Source: Methyloversatilis universalis EHg5
Lineage (GTDB): Bacteria; Pseudomonadota; Gammaproteobacteria; Burkholderiales; Rhodocyclaceae
Length of the DNA: 64,000 nucleotides
Assembly: GCF_000378945.1 (NCBI RefSeq)
Contig: NZ_KB900539.1
Coordinates: 3,298,122 to 3,362,121, forward strand
Direction of reading: 5' to 3'
The number at the start of each line of letters is the position of its first letter. Within the stretch, counting starts at the first letter, position 1. Shown in pieces: positions 51,248-61,883 of the stretch. The notes beneath the pieces are model-generated. The model saw only the letters and a list, made by a program, of their open reading frames with translations. It ran no database searches and was not told the DNA's origin. Made by a program: the position numbers and the translations under genes.

Positions 51248-53976
51248 GTGCGGACTCCCGGGGTCTGCGCGTCGCCGGCCAGCCGGTCGAGCGCGTCGAA
51301 AGTGTGCAGCAGAATGCCTTCCAGATCACGCTGCGCCTGTGCGTCGAAACGTGCATCGCCGGCTCGCGCCGACGTTTCCACCCCGCGGGCGCTTTCGAAG
51401 GCGCGGCGCGCACCCAGCGCGCCGCTCGAACTTTTGAGGCGGTGCGCCGCCTCGCGCAGCGCCTCGGCATCGCCCGCGGCAGACGCGTCTGTCATGCGCG
51501 CAAGACTGGCGCCCGCCTCGCGCCGGTACAGCACGGCCATGCGCGCCAGCAGATTGCTGCCCGGGCTGCGCATGCCAGGTACGCTGAACAGCTGTTTCTC
51601 GTCGATCAGCACGACGTCGGCCGAAGGCACCGGCAGCAGCGGCGACGGGTCGGCCGGGGGCCGGGCGCGCAGGCCGATCACTCTTGCCAGTTCGCGCAGC
51701 GGTATGGGTTTGGGCAGGTAGTCATCCATGCCGGCCGCAAGGCAGCGCTCACGATCGCCGCTGAGGGCGTTCGCGGTCAGCGCGACGATGGGTACCGGCG
51801 GCCGCGACAGTTCCTGCTCCAGCGTGCGGATGCGGCGGCAGGCTTCGAAACCGTCCATCACCGGCATCTGGCAGTCCATCAACACCAGATCGAAAGACTC
51901 GCGCGACACGGCGCCCAGCGCGATCAGCCCGTTCTCCGCGGTATGCACGCCGCAGCCCAGTTCGGTCAGCATGTCGAGCGCTATCTCGCGATTGACCGGG
52001 TGGTCCTCGACCAGCAACACCTTCATCCGCGGCGTGGTGGCGCGGCTGGCCGGTGTCGCCGACGGCGCCGCTGCCTCGCCGAGCATCAGCACCAGTTCGC
52101 CGCGCAGCACCGGCTTGCGTATGACGGGCAAGGTCGACAGCACCAGGTCCGGGTCAGCGAAGCCCTGCACGCAGATCAGCGGCGGCGGATTGCCGAGGCG
52201 CTCATCGAGCAGGCGCGCCAGCTCGACCGCTCCGCCGTCGCTCAGCTGCTGGGCGCACAGCACCAGTTCGAAAGGCACGCCGCACAATTCGGCCCGCATC
52301 AGCGCCGCCATCGCCTGCGTGGCATCGGTGCAGAGCGCGCTGTCGATGCCGCCTTCCGCCAGCAGCGTGACCAGGTTCTGCGCGCTGCGCACCGCCTGAT
52401 CGACCACGAGGGCACGTCGCACCGCACCCGCCTGCCAGCTGACCGGCTCGGTTTCCGCGCGCTCGAAGGTCAGGCTGAAACGGAAGTGCGACCCGTAGCC
52501 CGCCACGCTGCTGAAACCCAGGGTGCCGCCCTGAGCCGTGATCAGTTCGCGGGTGATGGCCAGACCGAGACCGGTGCCGCCGAAGCGCCGGGTGGTCGAA
52601 CTGTCGGCCTGGGAAAAGGCATCGAACACCCTGGCCGCAGCGTCCGCCACGATGCCGGTGCCGGTGTCGATCACGCCCACCTCCAGCCGGACTCGTCCGG
52701 GCGACGGTTCGGAACGCGCCACCGACACTTCGATCATCACTTCTCCGACGGCGGTGAACTTGACCGCGTTCGACACCAGATTGATCAGCACCTGGCGCAG
52801 CCGGTGCGGGTCGCCGATCAGCGCATGCGGCAGCGCCGGAGGAATGCTCAGCGCCAGTTCGATGCCCTTGCTGCGCGCCGGATCGGCGAACAGCATCACC
52901 ACATCCTCCAGCACCTGGCGCGGCTCGAACGGCACGTGTTCGAACTGCAGTTTGCCGGCCTCGATCTTGGAAAAATCGAGCACGTCGTTGATCACCCGCA
53001 GCAGGGATTCCGCCGAGCCGGAAATGCCGTCGAGATAGCGCCGCTGCCGCTCGTCCAGCGGTGTGCGTTCAAGCAGGCCGGCCATGCCGATCACGCCATT
53101 CATCGGCGTGCGGATTTCATGGCTCATATTGGCCAGGAAGCGGCTCTTCGCCTCGCTCGCCGACTCCGCCTGTTCCTTCGCCTCGCGCAGTTCGCGGGTG
53201 CGCGCCTCGACTTCGCTTTCCAGCCGGTCGCGGTGCGCGCGCAGTTCGCCGTCGCGCAGCGCGATCTCGCGCAGCATTTCGTTGAAGCGGTCGGTGAGCT
53301 GGCCGATCTCGTCATTGCCCGGTCGCGGTACGGTCACGTCGTAGCGTCGCTCGTCGACCACCGCCCGCGCCGATTCGATCAGCGCCTGCACCGGGTCGGT
53401 GATGCGGCGCTGCAGACCGGCCGACAGCCGGTAGGCGAGCAGGAATGACAGCCCGGTGAGCAGCGCATTGAGCAGCAGGATGAAAGCGGTACGCCGCCAC
53501 AGGGGCAGCAGGTCGGCCTGCAGCACGATGATGCCGAGGTGCTGGCCGTCATCCACCAGCGGACGCGCGAGCAGCAGATCGGTCGACCACGGCACGCCGA
53601 TCACCGCCAGCCGGGACAGGCCGGCCATGCCCGCAGGCGGAGGCTGCGCTGGCGGATAGGTGGCAAAGGACGAACCGTCGCTGAGCAGTATCCATGCGCG
53701 TACCACGGCCGGCACGCTGGACACCGCAGCCAGCGTCGCCGCGGCCGAGTCCGTGTCGCTGAACGCGAGTGCCGATGCGCTGTTGGCACCGATGATGCGG
53801 GCGGTCGCGTCGAGCTGGTCGATCAGGCGTTCGCGCTCGTTGTACAGGCCGCCCAGCGAATACACCGCGAAATTCAGTGCCAGCGCCGCCGCCAGGCAAA
53901 GCAGCAGGATGCGCTGCAGCTTGATGCGCAGAGGCAGGTCTACCAGTTCGGACAGGAAGCGCTCAAGCCGCCTCAT
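51244..53976 (-). CDS. Hybrid sensor histidine kinase
   Basis: 910 residues. A GTG-free frame extends to 54477, but the ATG at 53976 overlaps the YfiR-like gene by 4 nt and starts the expected N-terminus. Helix near 18-40, a periplasmic sensor (CHASE8-like) to about 150, second helix near 155-185, HAMP, then a coiled coil. HisKA contains His286 ([13 protein letters not shown]). HATPase boxes include DTGTGIV and [10 protein letters not shown] degenerate receiver follows, then a true receiver with Asp701 ([13 protein letters not shown]) and a C-terminal Hpt domain with His845 ([12 protein letters not shown]). Confidence 0.9.
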   Translation of the reverse strand: MRRLERFLSELVDLPLRIKLQRILLLCLAAALALNFAVYSLGGLYNERERLIDQLDATARIIGANSASALAFSDTDSAAATLAAVSSVPAVVRAWILLSDGSSFATYPPAQPPPAGMAGLSRLAVIGVPWSTDLLLARPLVDDGQHLGIIVLQADLLPLWRRTAFILLLNALLTGLSFLLAYRLSAGLQRRITDPVQALIESARAVVDERRYDVTVPRPGNDEIGQLTDRFNEMLREIALRDGELRAHRDRLESEVEARTRELREAKEQAESASEAKSRFLANMSHEIRTPMNGVIGMAGLLERTPLDERQRRYLDGISGSAESLLRVINDVLDFSKIEAGKLQFEHVPFEPRQVLEDVVMLFADPARSKGIELALSIPPALPHALIGDPHRLRQVLINLVSNAVKFTAVGEVMIEVSVARSEPSPGRVRLEVGVIDTGTGIVADAAARVFDAFSQADSSTTRRFGGTGLGLAITRELITAQGGTLGFSSVAGYGSHFRFSLTFERAETEPVSWQAGAVRRALVVDQAVRSAQNLVTLLAEGGIDSALCTDATQAMAALMRAELCGVPFELVLCAQQLSDGGAVELARLLDERLGNPPPLICVQGFADPDLVLSTLPVIRKPVLRGELVLMLGEAAAPSATPASRATTPRMKVLLVEDHPVNREIALDMLTELGCGVHTAENGLIALGAVSRESFDLVLMDCQMPVMDGFEACRRIRTLEQELSRPPVPIVALTANALSGDRERCLAAGMDDYLPKPIPLRELARVIGLRARPPADPSPLLPVPSADVVLIDEKQLFSVPGMRSPGSNLLARMAVLYRREAGASLARMTDASAAGDAEALREAAHRLKSSSGALGARRAFESARGVETSARAGDARFDAQAQRDLEGILLHTFDALDRLAGDAQTPGVRT

Positions 53977-54524
53977 CGTGCCCGCCCCCCGAGGTTGCGC
54001 GCCAGCTTGAGAAGCTGCGAACTGGCGCGCAGTCCGGCCCGTTGCAGTGCCGGCTGATTGATGTCGAACTGCAGGCGGTCGCCGCTGCGCACCAGCCCTA
54101 TCATGCCGCCTTCGTCGATGAAGTCCTCGCCATCGCCCACGGTCAGCACGCCCTGCGCCGGCAGCTGTCGCAGCAGGCCGGCCAGCCGGCGCGTGCCCGG
54201 TTCGGCCAGCACGGCGACATGGCAGGCCACCGCATCGGCCGGTGCGACGTGTCGCAGCACCTGCAGGGTACGGCCGGCAAGCACGCGACCGTCGAACTGG
54301 GACAACGCGGCACCGAAGCCTTCGCCGCCGATCACGCAGATCACCAGCGGACTGCCGGCGGGCGCACCGTCCGGCCACTCCACATACTTCGCGAAATTGA
54401 ACACGAAGGCCGCCTTGAGCTGGTCCTCCGGCACGTCGGTCTGCGCAGCCGGCTGCCGCACGACCGCCAGGGCGCACAGCACGGCCAGCACCCGCAGCAG
54501 CGTCATGCCCGATCCGGAGCGCAT
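53973..54524 (-). CDS. YfiR-like periplasmic protein (DUF4154)
   Basis: 183 residues; the ATG at 54524 lies 1 nt after the TonB receptor stop. Signal peptide to about residue 28. The DUF4154/YfiR core shows [30 protein letters not shown] and [24 protein letters not shown]. YfiR in pseudomonads represses a diguanylate cyclase from the periplasm. Here it probably feeds the sensor kinase. Confidence 0.88.
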   Translation of the reverse strand: MRSGSGMTLLRVLAVLCALAVVRQPAAQTDVPEDQLKAAFVFNFAKYVEWPDGAPAGSPLVICVIGGEGFGAALSQFDGRVLAGRTLQVLRHVAPADAVACHVAVLAEPGTRRLAGLLRQLPAQGVLTVGDGEDFIDEGGMIGLVRSGDRLQFDINQPALQRAGLRASSQLLKLARNLGGRAR

Positions 54525-54525
54525 G

Positions 54526-56568
54526 TCAGAAAGACCACACCGCTTTCAGGTAGGCCGCGCGCTGGATGGCGAGCGGCGATGACGGCAGCGTATCCGCCAC
54601 GTACTGCGCGCGGCGCGCATGCAGCAGGTTCTGGCCGACTACCGACAGTTCAAGGTCGCGCCTGACCTGCCAGGCAAGCCGGACATCGGCATCGGTGTAG
54701 CCGCCGATGCCGCTGGGCTCCACACTGCTCACGCTGCGCAGCCAGGCGTCGAGCTGCCAGTCGGCGGCCAGGTTCCAGGACGAGCGCAGCGACAGCCGGT
54801 GCCGCGCATCGGCCGAGTAGATGAAGAAGGAGGTCAGCGGCAGCACGGTCGGGAAGCGCCGGTCCAGTGCGGTCGAATCCGTGTAGGTGTAGGCCGCGTG
54901 CAGGCTCCAGTCCATGCTGTACCGGTAATCCGCCGCCAGTTCGAAGCCGTAGGCGCGGCTGTCGTCGGTGGTGCGCACCTCGAGTTCGGTCACCCGGGTC
55001 AGCGCCGGCAGCGCCACCACGCCATCGAAGGTGACCACGTACTCCGCCTGCCGCCGGTAGCGGGTGGCGAAGGCGGCCGCATCGAGCGTGAGCGCCCCCT
55101 GCCGGTAGCGGTACCCCAGTTCGACCGTGCTGGCGGTTTCGCTGCGCATGTCTTCACCCTGACCGTTACTGCGCACCCGCCAGCCACCCGCCAGCGGTGC
55201 CGGCAGCGGGAAGGGGCCGAGGTCGGCCCTGAAGTCGCGCAGCGCGCGCGAGGGCTGGCGCGTGGTGCGCGACACGGCGGCCCAGTAGCTGTGCGCGCCT
55301 TCCGGCGTAAACATGAGTCGCGCCGTGGGCTGCAGTTCGGTCCGCGCCAGGCTGCTTCCTTCGACCCGCGCCCCGAGCACCAGATTGAGCCGCTCGGGCA
55401 GCAGCGTGATGTCGTCCTGCACGAACAGGCTGGTCCAGGTGATGGTGCGTCGCGGTGGCTGTATTGCGCCACCGATCAGTTGTACGTTCAGATCGTCGCG
55501 GGTATGCCGGTAGCCCAGCCCCCACACGATGTCGTGCCGGCCCTCGCCGCGCGCCTCCCGACGCTGGAAGTCGATGTCCAGCGTGTTGCGCTCGTCATCT
55601 ATCGGCCCGACCGGATTGGCGATCTCGAATGCGGCGTAAGCGTAGGAGGCCTGCAGCGAATAGTCGGCCCCTTCAGCGGTATTGCCGGCGTAGCGCGCCA
55701 TCAGATGGTTTTCGCGGGTTTCGATGCGGCCGGGCACCGGCACGGTGCCGAACTGGAAACGGGTGAGATCCAGTTCTTCGCCGTGGCGGGCACTGCTGAC
55801 TCCGCCGCTCAGCGCCAGCGTGTCGCCGCCGGGCAACCGGGTTTCCCAGCTGAAACCGCCGGCCGAACTGTAGCCGCCGTCATAGCCGATGCGGCCGTCC
55901 GGCCGTTCGCTCTGGCCGACCACCCGACGCTTGCCCCAGATGCGCGCGCTCTGGCCCTCGCCCGGCTGAAAGCCGTAGCGCACCGCCAGCCAGTCGAGTT
56001 CGCTGCCAGCCCCGGCGCTCACCAGGGTGCCCTGCGTGTCCTGCGGGCGACGGGTGATGATGTTGATCACGCCATTCATCGCGTTGCTGCCCCACAGCGC
56101 ACCGCCTGGACCGCGCACCACCTCGATGCGGTCGACGTCTTCCAGCATCAGGTCACGGTCTTCCCATACCGTGCCGGAGAACAGTGTCGAATAGACGCTG
56201 CGGCCGTCGATCAGCACCTGCAGCTTGTTGGCGAAGCGGCCGTTGGCGCCGCGCAGCGAAATCGCCCAGGTGCCGGACGAAATGCGGCCCACCTGCACAC
56301 CGGGCGCCATCTGCAGTGCTTCGGGCACTGAGGTGGCACCCGAACGCTGGATGTCTTCCCGGGTGATTACGAACACGGCCGCCGGGGTATCGCCCAGCGA
56401 CTGAGGTTTGCGTGCGGCCGTGGTGATCTTGATCTGCAGAAGGTCTTCGAGCGCCAGTCCGCCCAGATCGGGCGCTGACTGGGCGACTGCCTGTGACGCG
56501 GAGCACAGCAGCAGAACAGGCAGCCAGGGGCTCAGGGAATCAACAGAGGTTAGCAACGGTCTTCTCAT
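54526..56568 (-). CDS. TonB-dependent outer-membrane receptor
   Basis: 680 residues from the ATG at 56568, which starts a proper signal peptide (ending AVA-Q); the open frame runs further upstream. TonB box region DLLQIKITTAARKPQSLG, plug domain with AVFVITREDIQRSGA, RVEVVRGPGGALWG-type motif (RIEVVRGPGG) and GVINIITRR, then a 22-strand barrel ending in an aromatic residue (KAVWSF). Such receptors with a YfiR, hybrid kinase and GGDEF/EAL neighbour form a recurring cluster. The ligand is unknown. Confidence 0.85.
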   Translation of the reverse strand: MRRPLLTSVDSLSPWLPVLLLCSASQAVAQSAPDLGGLALEDLLQIKITTAARKPQSLGDTPAAVFVITREDIQRSGATSVPEALQMAPGVQVGRISSGTWAISLRGANGRFANKLQVLIDGRSVYSTLFSGTVWEDRDLMLEDVDRIEVVRGPGGALWGSNAMNGVINIITRRPQDTQGTLVSAGAGSELDWLAVRYGFQPGEGQSARIWGKRRVVGQSERPDGRIGYDGGYSSAGGFSWETRLPGGDTLALSGGVSSARHGEELDLTRFQFGTVPVPGRIETRENHLMARYAGNTAEGADYSLQASYAYAAFEIANPVGPIDDERNTLDIDFQRREARGEGRHDIVWGLGYRHTRDDLNVQLIGGAIQPPRRTITWTSLFVQDDITLLPERLNLVLGARVEGSSLARTELQPTARLMFTPEGAHSYWAAVSRTTRQPSRALRDFRADLGPFPLPAPLAGGWRVRSNGQGEDMRSETASTVELGYRYRQGALTLDAAAFATRYRRQAEYVVTFDGVVALPALTRVTELEVRTTDDSRAYGFELAADYRYSMDWSLHAAYTYTDSTALDRRFPTVLPLTSFFIYSADARHRLSLRSSWNLAADWQLDAWLRSVSSVEPSGIGGYTDADVRLAWQVRRDLELSVVGQNLLHARRAQYVADTLPSSPLAIQRAAYLKAVWSF

Positions 56569-56760
56569 GGCCTGGGCACCGCCAGCAGGTTCAGAGCCTG
56601 TCTCTCCATACCGTGAAGGGCACGGAAAACGAGGTGTATCGCTTGCTTTCGGCATGGCGGAGCCCAACTTGAACATGAAGGACGCGCCAGCCGGCTAGAA
56701 TCGGCCGCTGGCCTGCCCATTTCCGGGCGAAAGCTCGTCTAACAGAACCGCACAACGACC

Positions 56761-58839
56761 ATGAATACCAATCCGCTGCTCGACTTCTCCGGCCTGCCCC
56801 GCTTCGATGCGGCGCAGCCCGAACACGTGGCGCCGGCCATCGGCGAACTGCTTGCCCGCTATCAGGCACTGATTGACGACCTGACAGCCCGCCCGGACAC
56901 CCCGACCTGGGACGCTTTCGCCGCACCGATCACCGACATGGGCGAGCAGGTGAACCGCGCCTGGGGCATCGTCGGCCACCTGCACGGCGTCAATGACGTG
57001 CCGGCCTGGCGCGAGGCCTACAACGCCACGCTGCCCGACATCACCCGCTTCTACAGCGCGCTCGGCCAGAATCTCGCACTGTATGCCAAATACAAGGCGC
57101 TGCGCGATTCGGCCGAATACGCCACGCTGTCTCCGGCCCGCCAGCGCATCCTCGACAACGAAGTGCGCGATTTCCGCCTGTCCGGCGCCGAGCTGGCCGA
57201 AGAGCAGAAGCCGCGCTTCAAGGAAATCCAGGAAGAGCTGGCCGCGCTGTCGGCGAAGTTCAGCGAGAACCTGCTCGACGCCACCAACGCCTTCGCCGAA
57301 TACGTGGCCGACGAAGCGCTGCTGGCCGGCCTGCCGGAAGACAGCATCGAGGCCGCCCGCGAAGCCGCCCAGCGCGACGAGCGCGACGGCTGGAAGTTCA
57401 CGCTGCACATGCCCTCCTACCTGCCGGTCATGCAGTACGCCGACAACCGCGAACTGCGTGCCCGCATGTACCGCGCCTACGCCACCCGCGCCTCGGAATT
57501 CGGTGAAAAGGAACGCGACAACACGCCGCTGATCGCGCGCATCCTGGCGCTGCGGGTGGAGGAATCGAAGATGCTGGGCTTCGCCAGCTTCGCCGAACTG
57601 TCACTGGTGCCCAAGATGGCCGACACGCCGGAACAGGTAATGGACTTCCTGCGCGACCTGGCCAAGCGCGCCCGCCCACACGCCCAGCGCGACCTCGACG
57701 AACTGCGCGCATTCGCCCGCAACGAATTCGGCCTCGACGACCTGCAGCCCTGGGACATGGCCTGGGTGTCGGAAAAGCTGCGCGTGCAGCGCTACGACTT
57801 TTCGGAACAGGAAGTGAAGCAGTATTTCCCGGAGCACAAGGTGCTGGAAGGCCTGTTCCGCGTGGTCGAAGGGCTTTACGGCGTCACCATCCGGCCGGAC
57901 ACCGCGCCGGTCTGGCACCCGGACGTACGCTTCTTCCGCATCGAGCGCGCCGGCGCGCAGGGCCCGGAACTGGTGGGGCAGTTCTATCTCGACCTCTACG
58001 CGCGCGAAACCAAGCGTGGCGGCGCCTGGATGGACGAAGCCATCACCCGCCGCGCAGTCAGCGGCGGCGTGCAGACGCCGGTCGCCTACCTGAACTGCAA
58101 CTTCCCGTCGCCGATCGGTGAAAAGGATGGCAAACCCCGGCCGGCCACCTTCACCCATGACGACGTGATCACGCTGTTCCATGAAACCGGCCACGGCCTG
58201 CACCACCTGCTCACCCGGGTCGAGGACCTGCCGGTGTCCGGCATTCACGGCGTCGAGTGGGACGCGGTCGAACTGCCCAGCCAGTTCATGGAGAACTTCT
58301 GCTGGGAGTGGGACGTGCTCACCGGCATGACCGCTCATGTCGACGCCGGCGAACCACTGCCGCGCGCGCTGTACGACAAGATGATCGCCGCGAAGAACTT
58401 CCAGAGCGGCATGCAGACGCTGCGCCAGATCGAGTTCTCGCTGTTCGACCTGCGCCTGCACCACGACTTCGTGCCCGGCGGCGACCGCACGCTGCTGCAG
58501 CTGCTGGAAGAAGTGCGCGACGAAGTGTCGGTGGTGCGCCCGCCGGAGTGGAACCGCTTCGCCAACAGCTTCAGCCACATCTTCGCCGGCGGCTACGCAG
58601 CCGGCTACTACAGCTACAAGTGGGCCGAAGTGCTGTCGGCCGATGCCTTCGAAGCCTTCGAGGAAGCGCGCGGCGCTGCCGGCACCGTGCTCGACACCGC
58701 CACCGGACGCCGCTTCTGGGACGAAATCCTGGCGGTGGGCGGCTCGCGCCCGGCGCTTGAATCGTTCAAGGCCTTCCGCGGCCGCGAACCGCGCCCGGAT
58801 GCGCTGCTGCGCCACAGCGGCATGGCCGAGGCCGCCTGA
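56761..58839 (+). CDS. prlC: Oligopeptidase A (M3 metallopeptidase)
   Basis: 692 residues, full length for the family. The zinc site HETGH is at 474-478 (LFHETGHGLHHLL), with the downstream glutamate in GIHGVEWDAVELPSQFMENF. The C-terminal FANSFSHIFAGGYAAGYYSYKWAEVLSADAF is characteristic. Cytoplasmic, degrades oligopeptides including cleaved signal peptides. Single gene on the plus strand, divergent from the TonB receptor. Confidence 0.95.
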   Translation: MNTNPLLDFSGLPRFDAAQPEHVAPAIGELLARYQALIDDLTARPDTPTWDAFAAPITDMGEQVNRAWGIVGHLHGVNDVPAWREAYNATLPDITRFYSALGQNLALYAKYKALRDSAEYATLSPARQRILDNEVRDFRLSGAELAEEQKPRFKEIQEELAALSAKFSENLLDATNAFAEYVADEALLAGLPEDSIEAAREAAQRDERDGWKFTLHMPSYLPVMQYADNRELRARMYRAYATRASEFGEKERDNTPLIARILALRVEESKMLGFASFAELSLVPKMADTPEQVMDFLRDLAKRARPHAQRDLDELRAFARNEFGLDDLQPWDMAWVSEKLRVQRYDFSEQEVKQYFPEHKVLEGLFRVVEGLYGVTIRPDTAPVWHPDVRFFRIERAGAQGPELVGQFYLDLYARETKRGGAWMDEAITRRAVSGGVQTPVAYLNCNFPSPIGEKDGKPRPATFTHDDVITLFHETGHGLHHLLTRVEDLPVSGIHGVEWDAVELPSQFMENFCWEWDVLTGMTAHVDAGEPLPRALYDKMIAAKNFQSGMQTLRQIEFSLFDLRLHHDFVPGGDRTLLQLLEEVRDEVSVVRPPEWNRFANSFSHIFAGGYAAGYYSYKWAEVLSADAFEAFEEARGAAGTVLDTATGRRFWDEILAVGGSRPALESFKAFRGREPRPDALLRHSGMAEAA

Positions 58840-58855
58840 CACGACCTGCACCCGA

Positions 58856-58884
58856 TGACCCGCGGCGGCCCGCGCCGCGGGTCA
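58856..58884 (+). terminator. Strong hairpin after prlC
   Basis: TGACCCGCGGCG (58856-58867) pairs perfectly with CGCCGCGGGTCA (58873-58884) over a 5-nt loop. No T-run follows, so it may be a rho-assisted terminator or an mRNA stabiliser. Confidence 0.6.
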
Positions 58885-58940
58885 GCCCGCGTGGGTAGAA
58901 TCAGGGCTTCACCGAGCGGCCGTCACCGAGGAGAGCACGC

Positions 58941-59477
58941 ATGAAGCTGCACCGACTGATCTGCATCGTGCTAGCCGGCGCCCTGTGCGCAGGCACCGCA
59001 ATCGCCCAGACCTACAAGTGGAAGGACGCGCAGGGCCGCACCCACTACACCGACACCCCGCCGCCGCCGGACGCGCGCTCGGCCACCGAGAAGAAGCTGC
59101 AGCCCAGCGTGGTCGAACAGGGCGCGAGCTACGCCGAGCGCGAAGCGATGAAGAACGCGCCGGTCACCGTGTGGTTCGGCAACGAGTGCGACAAGCTGTG
59201 CGAGTCTGCCCAGGCACTGCTGCGCGAGCGCGCCATCGCCTACACCGAACAGCGCATCACCTCCGAAGAACAGAAAGCCGCCCTCGTCGCCCGCTTCAAG
59301 GTGAAAGAAGCCCGCGTGCCAGCCATCGCCGCCGGCGCCGACCAGCTCATGGGCTACAGCGCCGACGCCTGGAACCGGCTGCTCGACCGCGCCGGCTATC
59401 CGGCCAAAGGCAGCGCCAAGCCGCCCGCGCCCAAGCCTGCGGCGGCCGAGCCGACCGACGGCGCAGCAAAACAGTAA
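58941..59477 (+). CDS. Secreted DUF4124/glutaredoxin-like protein
   Basis: 178 residues. Signal peptide to about residue 22, then a DUF4124 segment (TYKWKDAQGRTHYTDTPPP) and a glutaredoxin-like domain from about 73 (PVTVWFGNECDKLC...ALLRERAIAYTE) in which the usual CxxC is spread to Cys-x3-Cys. A Pro/Ala-rich tail ends the protein. Possibly a periplasmic thiol protein; activity uncertain because of the altered motif. Confidence 0.7.
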   Translation: MKLHRLICIVLAGALCAGTAIAQTYKWKDAQGRTHYTDTPPPPDARSATEKKLQPSVVEQGASYAEREAMKNAPVTVWFGNECDKLCESAQALLRERAIAYTEQRITSEEQKAALVARFKVKEARVPAIAAGADQLMGYSADAWNRLLDRAGYPAKGSAKPPAPKPAAAEPTDGAAKQ

Positions 59478-59491
59478 CGGAGCCGTCTCTT

Positions 59492-60250
59492 TTGAAAATC
59501 GCCTGCTGGAACGTCAATTCGCTGAAAGTCCGCCTGCCCCACCTCACCGACTGGCTCGCCGCCGAGCAGCCGGACGTGGTGTGCCTGCAGGAAACCAAGA
59601 CCGAAGACGCCACCTACCCGCGCGCCGAACTTGAAGCCACCGGCTATCACAGCGCCATCAGCGGCCAGAAGACCTACAACGGCGTGGCCATTCTGTCGAA
59701 GTCGCCCGCAAGCGACGTGCAGATCGGCATTCCCGGTTTCGAGGACGAACAGAAACGGGTGATCGCCGCCACGGTCGATGGCGTGCGCATCGTGTGCACC
59801 TATTTCCCGAACGGGCAGGCGGTCGGCTCGGAGAAGTTCGAATACAAGATGCGCTGGCTGGCCGCCCTCACCGGCTGGCTGCGCGACGAACTCACCCGTC
59901 ATCCGCAGCTCGCGCTGCTCGGCGACTACAACATCGCGCCCGAAGACCGCGACGCTCACCCGGACTGGAAGGACGACATCCACGTGTCGCCGCAGGAGCG
60001 CGCAGCTTTCGCCGACCTGATCGCGCTCGGCCTGACCGACGCCTTCCGGATGTTCGACCAGCCGGAAAAGAGCTGGTCGTGGTGGGACTACCGCGCCGGC
60101 GCCTTCCGCCGCAACTTCGGCCTGCGCATCGACCACATCCTGCTGTCCGCCCCGCTGGCCGCGCGCTGCACTGCCTGCACCGTGGACAAGGCCCCGCGCA
60201 AGCTGGAACGCCCCTCTGATCACGCCCCGGTCATCGCCACCCTGTCATGA
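59492..60250 (+). CDS. xth: Exodeoxyribonuclease III
   Basis: 252 residues from a TTG at 59492, preceded by GGAG 10 nt upstream. The frame is open much earlier, but the family begins exactly here with KIACWNVNSLKVRLPHL. Active-site motifs: CLQETKTED (metal-binding Glu), LLGDYNIAPEDRD and the C-terminal RIDHILLS with PSDHAPVIA. DNA repair exonuclease and AP endonuclease. Its stop overlaps the Crp-family gene by 4 nt. Confidence 0.92.
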   Translation: MKIACWNVNSLKVRLPHLTDWLAAEQPDVVCLQETKTEDATYPRAELEATGYHSAISGQKTYNGVAILSKSPASDVQIGIPGFEDEQKRVIAATVDGVRIVCTYFPNGQAVGSEKFEYKMRWLAALTGWLRDELTRHPQLALLGDYNIAPEDRDAHPDWKDDIHVSPQERAAFADLIALGLTDAFRMFDQPEKSWSWWDYRAGAFRRNFGLRIDHILLSAPLAARCTACTVDKAPRKLERPSDHAPVIATLS

Positions 60251-60909
60251 ACGGCCACGCCGACGCCCTCACCGCCATCTATCCGCTGCTGTCCGGCCTG
60301 TCGCCGGCAGCCCGCGCCCTCATCGAGAAGGAAGGCCGGATGATGGAGGTGCCGGCCGGCACCCACCTGTTCGACGAATACCAGCCCTGCGGCGGCTTCC
60401 CCTTCGTGCTCGAAGGTCAGGTCAAGGTGGCGAAGTCATCCGCCAACGGCCGCGAACTGCCGCTGTACCGGGTGCATGCCGGTGAAACCTGCGTCATTTC
60501 CAGCGCCTGCCTGCTCGGCCACATCGAATACAACGCGCACGCGGTGGCCGAAACACCGGCCCGGCTGCTGGTGCTGCCCACCGCGCTGTTCGACCGCCTG
60601 CTGTCCGAACCCGCCTTCCGCACCTTCGTGTTCAGCCTGTTCGCCGAGCGGGTCGCCGAACTGATGCAGCTGGTCGAAGCCATCGCCTTCCAGCGCCTCG
60701 ACCAGCGCCTGGCCAGCCTGCTGCTCGGCCACGGCCAAACGCTGCACACCACCCACCAGCAGCTCGCCGACGAACTCGGCAGCGTGCGCGAAATCGTCAG
60801 CCGCCTGCTGAAGAGCTTCGCCGAACAGGGGTTGGTGGCACTGGGGCGCAACCAGATCGACATACTGGATCCGGCGGGGCTGCGGGCGCTCGCCGCCGAA
60901 CGCAAGTAA
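60247..60909 (+). CDS. Crp/Fnr-family transcriptional regulator
   Basis: 220 residues. An N-terminal cyclic-nucleotide-binding-like barrel (GTHLFDEYQPCGGFPFVLEGQVKV) and a C-terminal winged helix with THQQLADELGSVREIVSRLLKSF. Cysteines near 48, 80 and 86 (CVISSACLLG) do not form an FNR cluster pattern. Resembles regulators annotated as Crp/Fnr, ligand unknown. Confidence 0.85.
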   Translation: MNGHADALTAIYPLLSGLSPAARALIEKEGRMMEVPAGTHLFDEYQPCGGFPFVLEGQVKVAKSSANGRELPLYRVHAGETCVISSACLLGHIEYNAHAVAETPARLLVLPTALFDRLLSEPAFRTFVFSLFAERVAELMQLVEAIAFQRLDQRLASLLLGHGQTLHTTHQQLADELGSVREIVSRLLKSFAEQGLVALGRNQIDILDPAGLRALAAERK

Positions 60910-60940
60910 GGCCGCGACACCCCGCACGACGCCCGCCTCG

Positions 60941-61693
60941 ATCCCCGACATCGAAGTCGGCTTCTTCGACACCCACCAGCACATCATCGCGCCCGGCTTT
61001 CTGCTCATCCCGAACCAGGGCTACACGCCGGATTTCTTCACCGTCGACGACTACCTCGCCCGCGCCAGGCCGCTGCGCATCACCGGCGGGGGCGCCGTAT
61101 CCGGCAGCTTCCAGGGCTTCGACCACACCTGCCTGCTCGACGCACTCACCTGCCTCGGCCCCGGTTTCATCGGCGTGACGCAACTGCCAGCCAATACGCC
61201 GGACGACGTCATCCTCGGCCTGGATGCCGAAGGCGTGCGCGCCATGCGATTCAACCTGCAGCGCGGCGGCTCGGAAGACGTGTCGCTGCTCGAACGCATG
61301 GCGCTGCGCGTGCATGAACTGTGCGACTGGCATGTCGAGCTCTACGTCGCCAACCGTCATCTCGCCGGCCTGCGTGCCCTGCTCGCGCGCCTGCCGAACG
61401 TGTCCATCGATCATCTCGGACTCACCGCTGAAGGCTTCGACGATCTGCTGTGGCTGGTCGAGCGCGGCGTCAAGGTGAAGGCGACGGGTTTCGGGCGGTG
61501 TGACTTCGATATTGCAGAGGCGCTGAGCCGGATCGATGCGGTGAATCCGGAGGCGCTGATGTTCGGGACAGATTTGCCGTGTACGCGGGCGCCGAGGGCG
61601 TTTGAGCCGGCGGATATCGAAAGGCTAAGCCAGGCAGTTCGGACGGCGGCGTCATTCAGAGCAAACGCCAAGGGCGTCTATTGCACGACCTGA
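60941..61693 (+). pseudogene. Amidohydrolase-2 family frame without a normal start codon
   Basis: The frame encodes FFDTHQHIIAPGFLL (metal-binding HxH), GGGAVSGSFQGFDHTCLLDAL, VRAMRFNLQRGG, NVSIDHLG and ALMFGTDLPCTR: a nearly complete amidohydrolase of the dicarboxylic-lactonase type. No ATG, GTG or TTG exists in this frame between the upstream stop near 60811 and the homology start; the first in-frame GTG is at 61175, mid-domain. Either a rare start (an ATC at 60941 or 60950) is used, or the start has been lost. It follows the Crp-family gene by about 30 nt. Confidence 0.65.
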
Positions 61694-61883
61694 GTGTCTG
61701 CCTCGATTTTCAGTGTTTCCGCAAACATGCGGAGCGCTTCATTTCGCACTCACCGAGCTCACAAAAAACGACTTCACCACGTAGTATGGAGTGAAGAAAA
61801 CGTCGTACAACGGGCACGGGCGTCATGAAATCCGTGACCTGCCTCCTATTTTATTATTCACCTTGCCTGAGCTTCCTACCGAG

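Noticed and set aside
53977-54477. N-terminal extension of the hybrid kinase
   Set aside because: It overlaps the YfiR-like gene in another frame and is Arg/Gly/Ala-rich; the ATG at 53976 begins a normal sensor kinase.
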